Notes under the pieces: model-generated
What the model was told of the DNA's origin: nothing
The model's database searches: none
The model's input: only the letters and a program-made list of their open reading frames with translations
Part shown: positions 43,454 to 43,546 of the stretch, piece after piece
How positions within the stretch are numbered: position 1 is the first letter of the stretch
Layout of the letters: each line of letters starts with the position of its first letter
Assembly: GCF_003144195.1 (NCBI RefSeq)
Contig: NW_020290114.1
Location: 1 to 43,546, forward strand
Direction: 5' to 3'
Origin: Ceraceosorus guamensis
Lineage: Eukaryota; Basidiomycota; Exobasidiomycetes; Ceraceosorales; Ceraceosoraceae
DNA length: 43,546 nt
Translations under genes and position numbers: made by a program

Positions 43454-43546
43454 TAGGGTTAGGGTTAGGGTTAGGGTTAGGGTTAGGGTTAGGGTTAGGG
43501 TTAGGGTTAGGGTTAGGGTTAGGGTTAGGGTTAGGGTTAGGGTTAG
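43454..43546 (+). repeat. Terminal telomere (TTAGGG)n
   Basis: TAGGG followed by fourteen perfect TTAGGG copies and a partial TTAG to the last base. G-strand orientation toward the window end shows this is a right-hand chromosome terminus. It abuts the CCC of an AGTGCGCCC word, forming CCCTAGGG. Confidence 0.99.

Noticed and set aside
1-43546. CRISPR arrays, transposons, rRNA or bacterial mobile elements
   Set aside because: No direct-repeat/spacer pattern, no transposase or reverse transcriptase motif, and no terminal inverted repeats were seen; simple repeats account for all repetitive stretches.

Overview
This window is the right-hand end of a linear chromosome from a filamentous or yeast-like fungus. 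The last 93 bases are a pure TTAGGG tract running 5'->3' off the end, i.e. the G-strand of a telomere. Genes are split by short introns (about 58-167 bp) that almost all begin GTGAG, and several carry long Ser/Ala/Gln-rich insertions. With the recurrent tandem ARTCGTG heptamers between genes, this fits a basidiomycete, most likely a smut-related yeast or plant-associated fungus (Ustilaginomycotina). That assignment is an inference from style, not from a database match.

Layout. 1-8.4 kb: the 3' part of a tubulin-folding cofactor A gene, a small basic unknown protein, a three-exon cytochrome P450, and, convergent to it, an eight-exon sugar transporter of the major facilitator superfamily. 8.4-12.8 kb: a long gene-free stretch rich in microsatellites between two divergent genes. 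12.8-21.4 kb: a phosphatidylinositol-4-phosphate 5-kinase facing a very large protein (about 1,560 residues) with a hydrophobic N-terminus and nine repeat units of two or three related kinds. 22.9-30.1 kb: four plus-strand genes (a KduD-like short-chain dehydrogenase in eight exons, an AIM32/APD1-type iron-sulfur protein, a STEEP1 homologue, a small unknown). 30.2-34.6 kb: a PrxQ-type peroxiredoxin fused to a disordered tail of about 1,100 residues. 34.6-43.5 kb: sparse subtelomere with a probable multi-pass membrane protein, a seven-exon patatin-like phospholipase with a duplicated N-terminal module, and the telomere.

Most genes are single-copy housekeeping or metabolic genes and are not an operon or an obvious biosynthetic cluster. 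The unusual items are the modular repeat protein (16640-21420), the patatin whose N-terminal domain was duplicated as a whole symmetrical exon, the peroxiredoxin fusion, the microexons (16, 24 and 25 nt), and the strand-asymmetric subtelomere. All gene models were built by hand from reading frames and splice signals; no searches were run.
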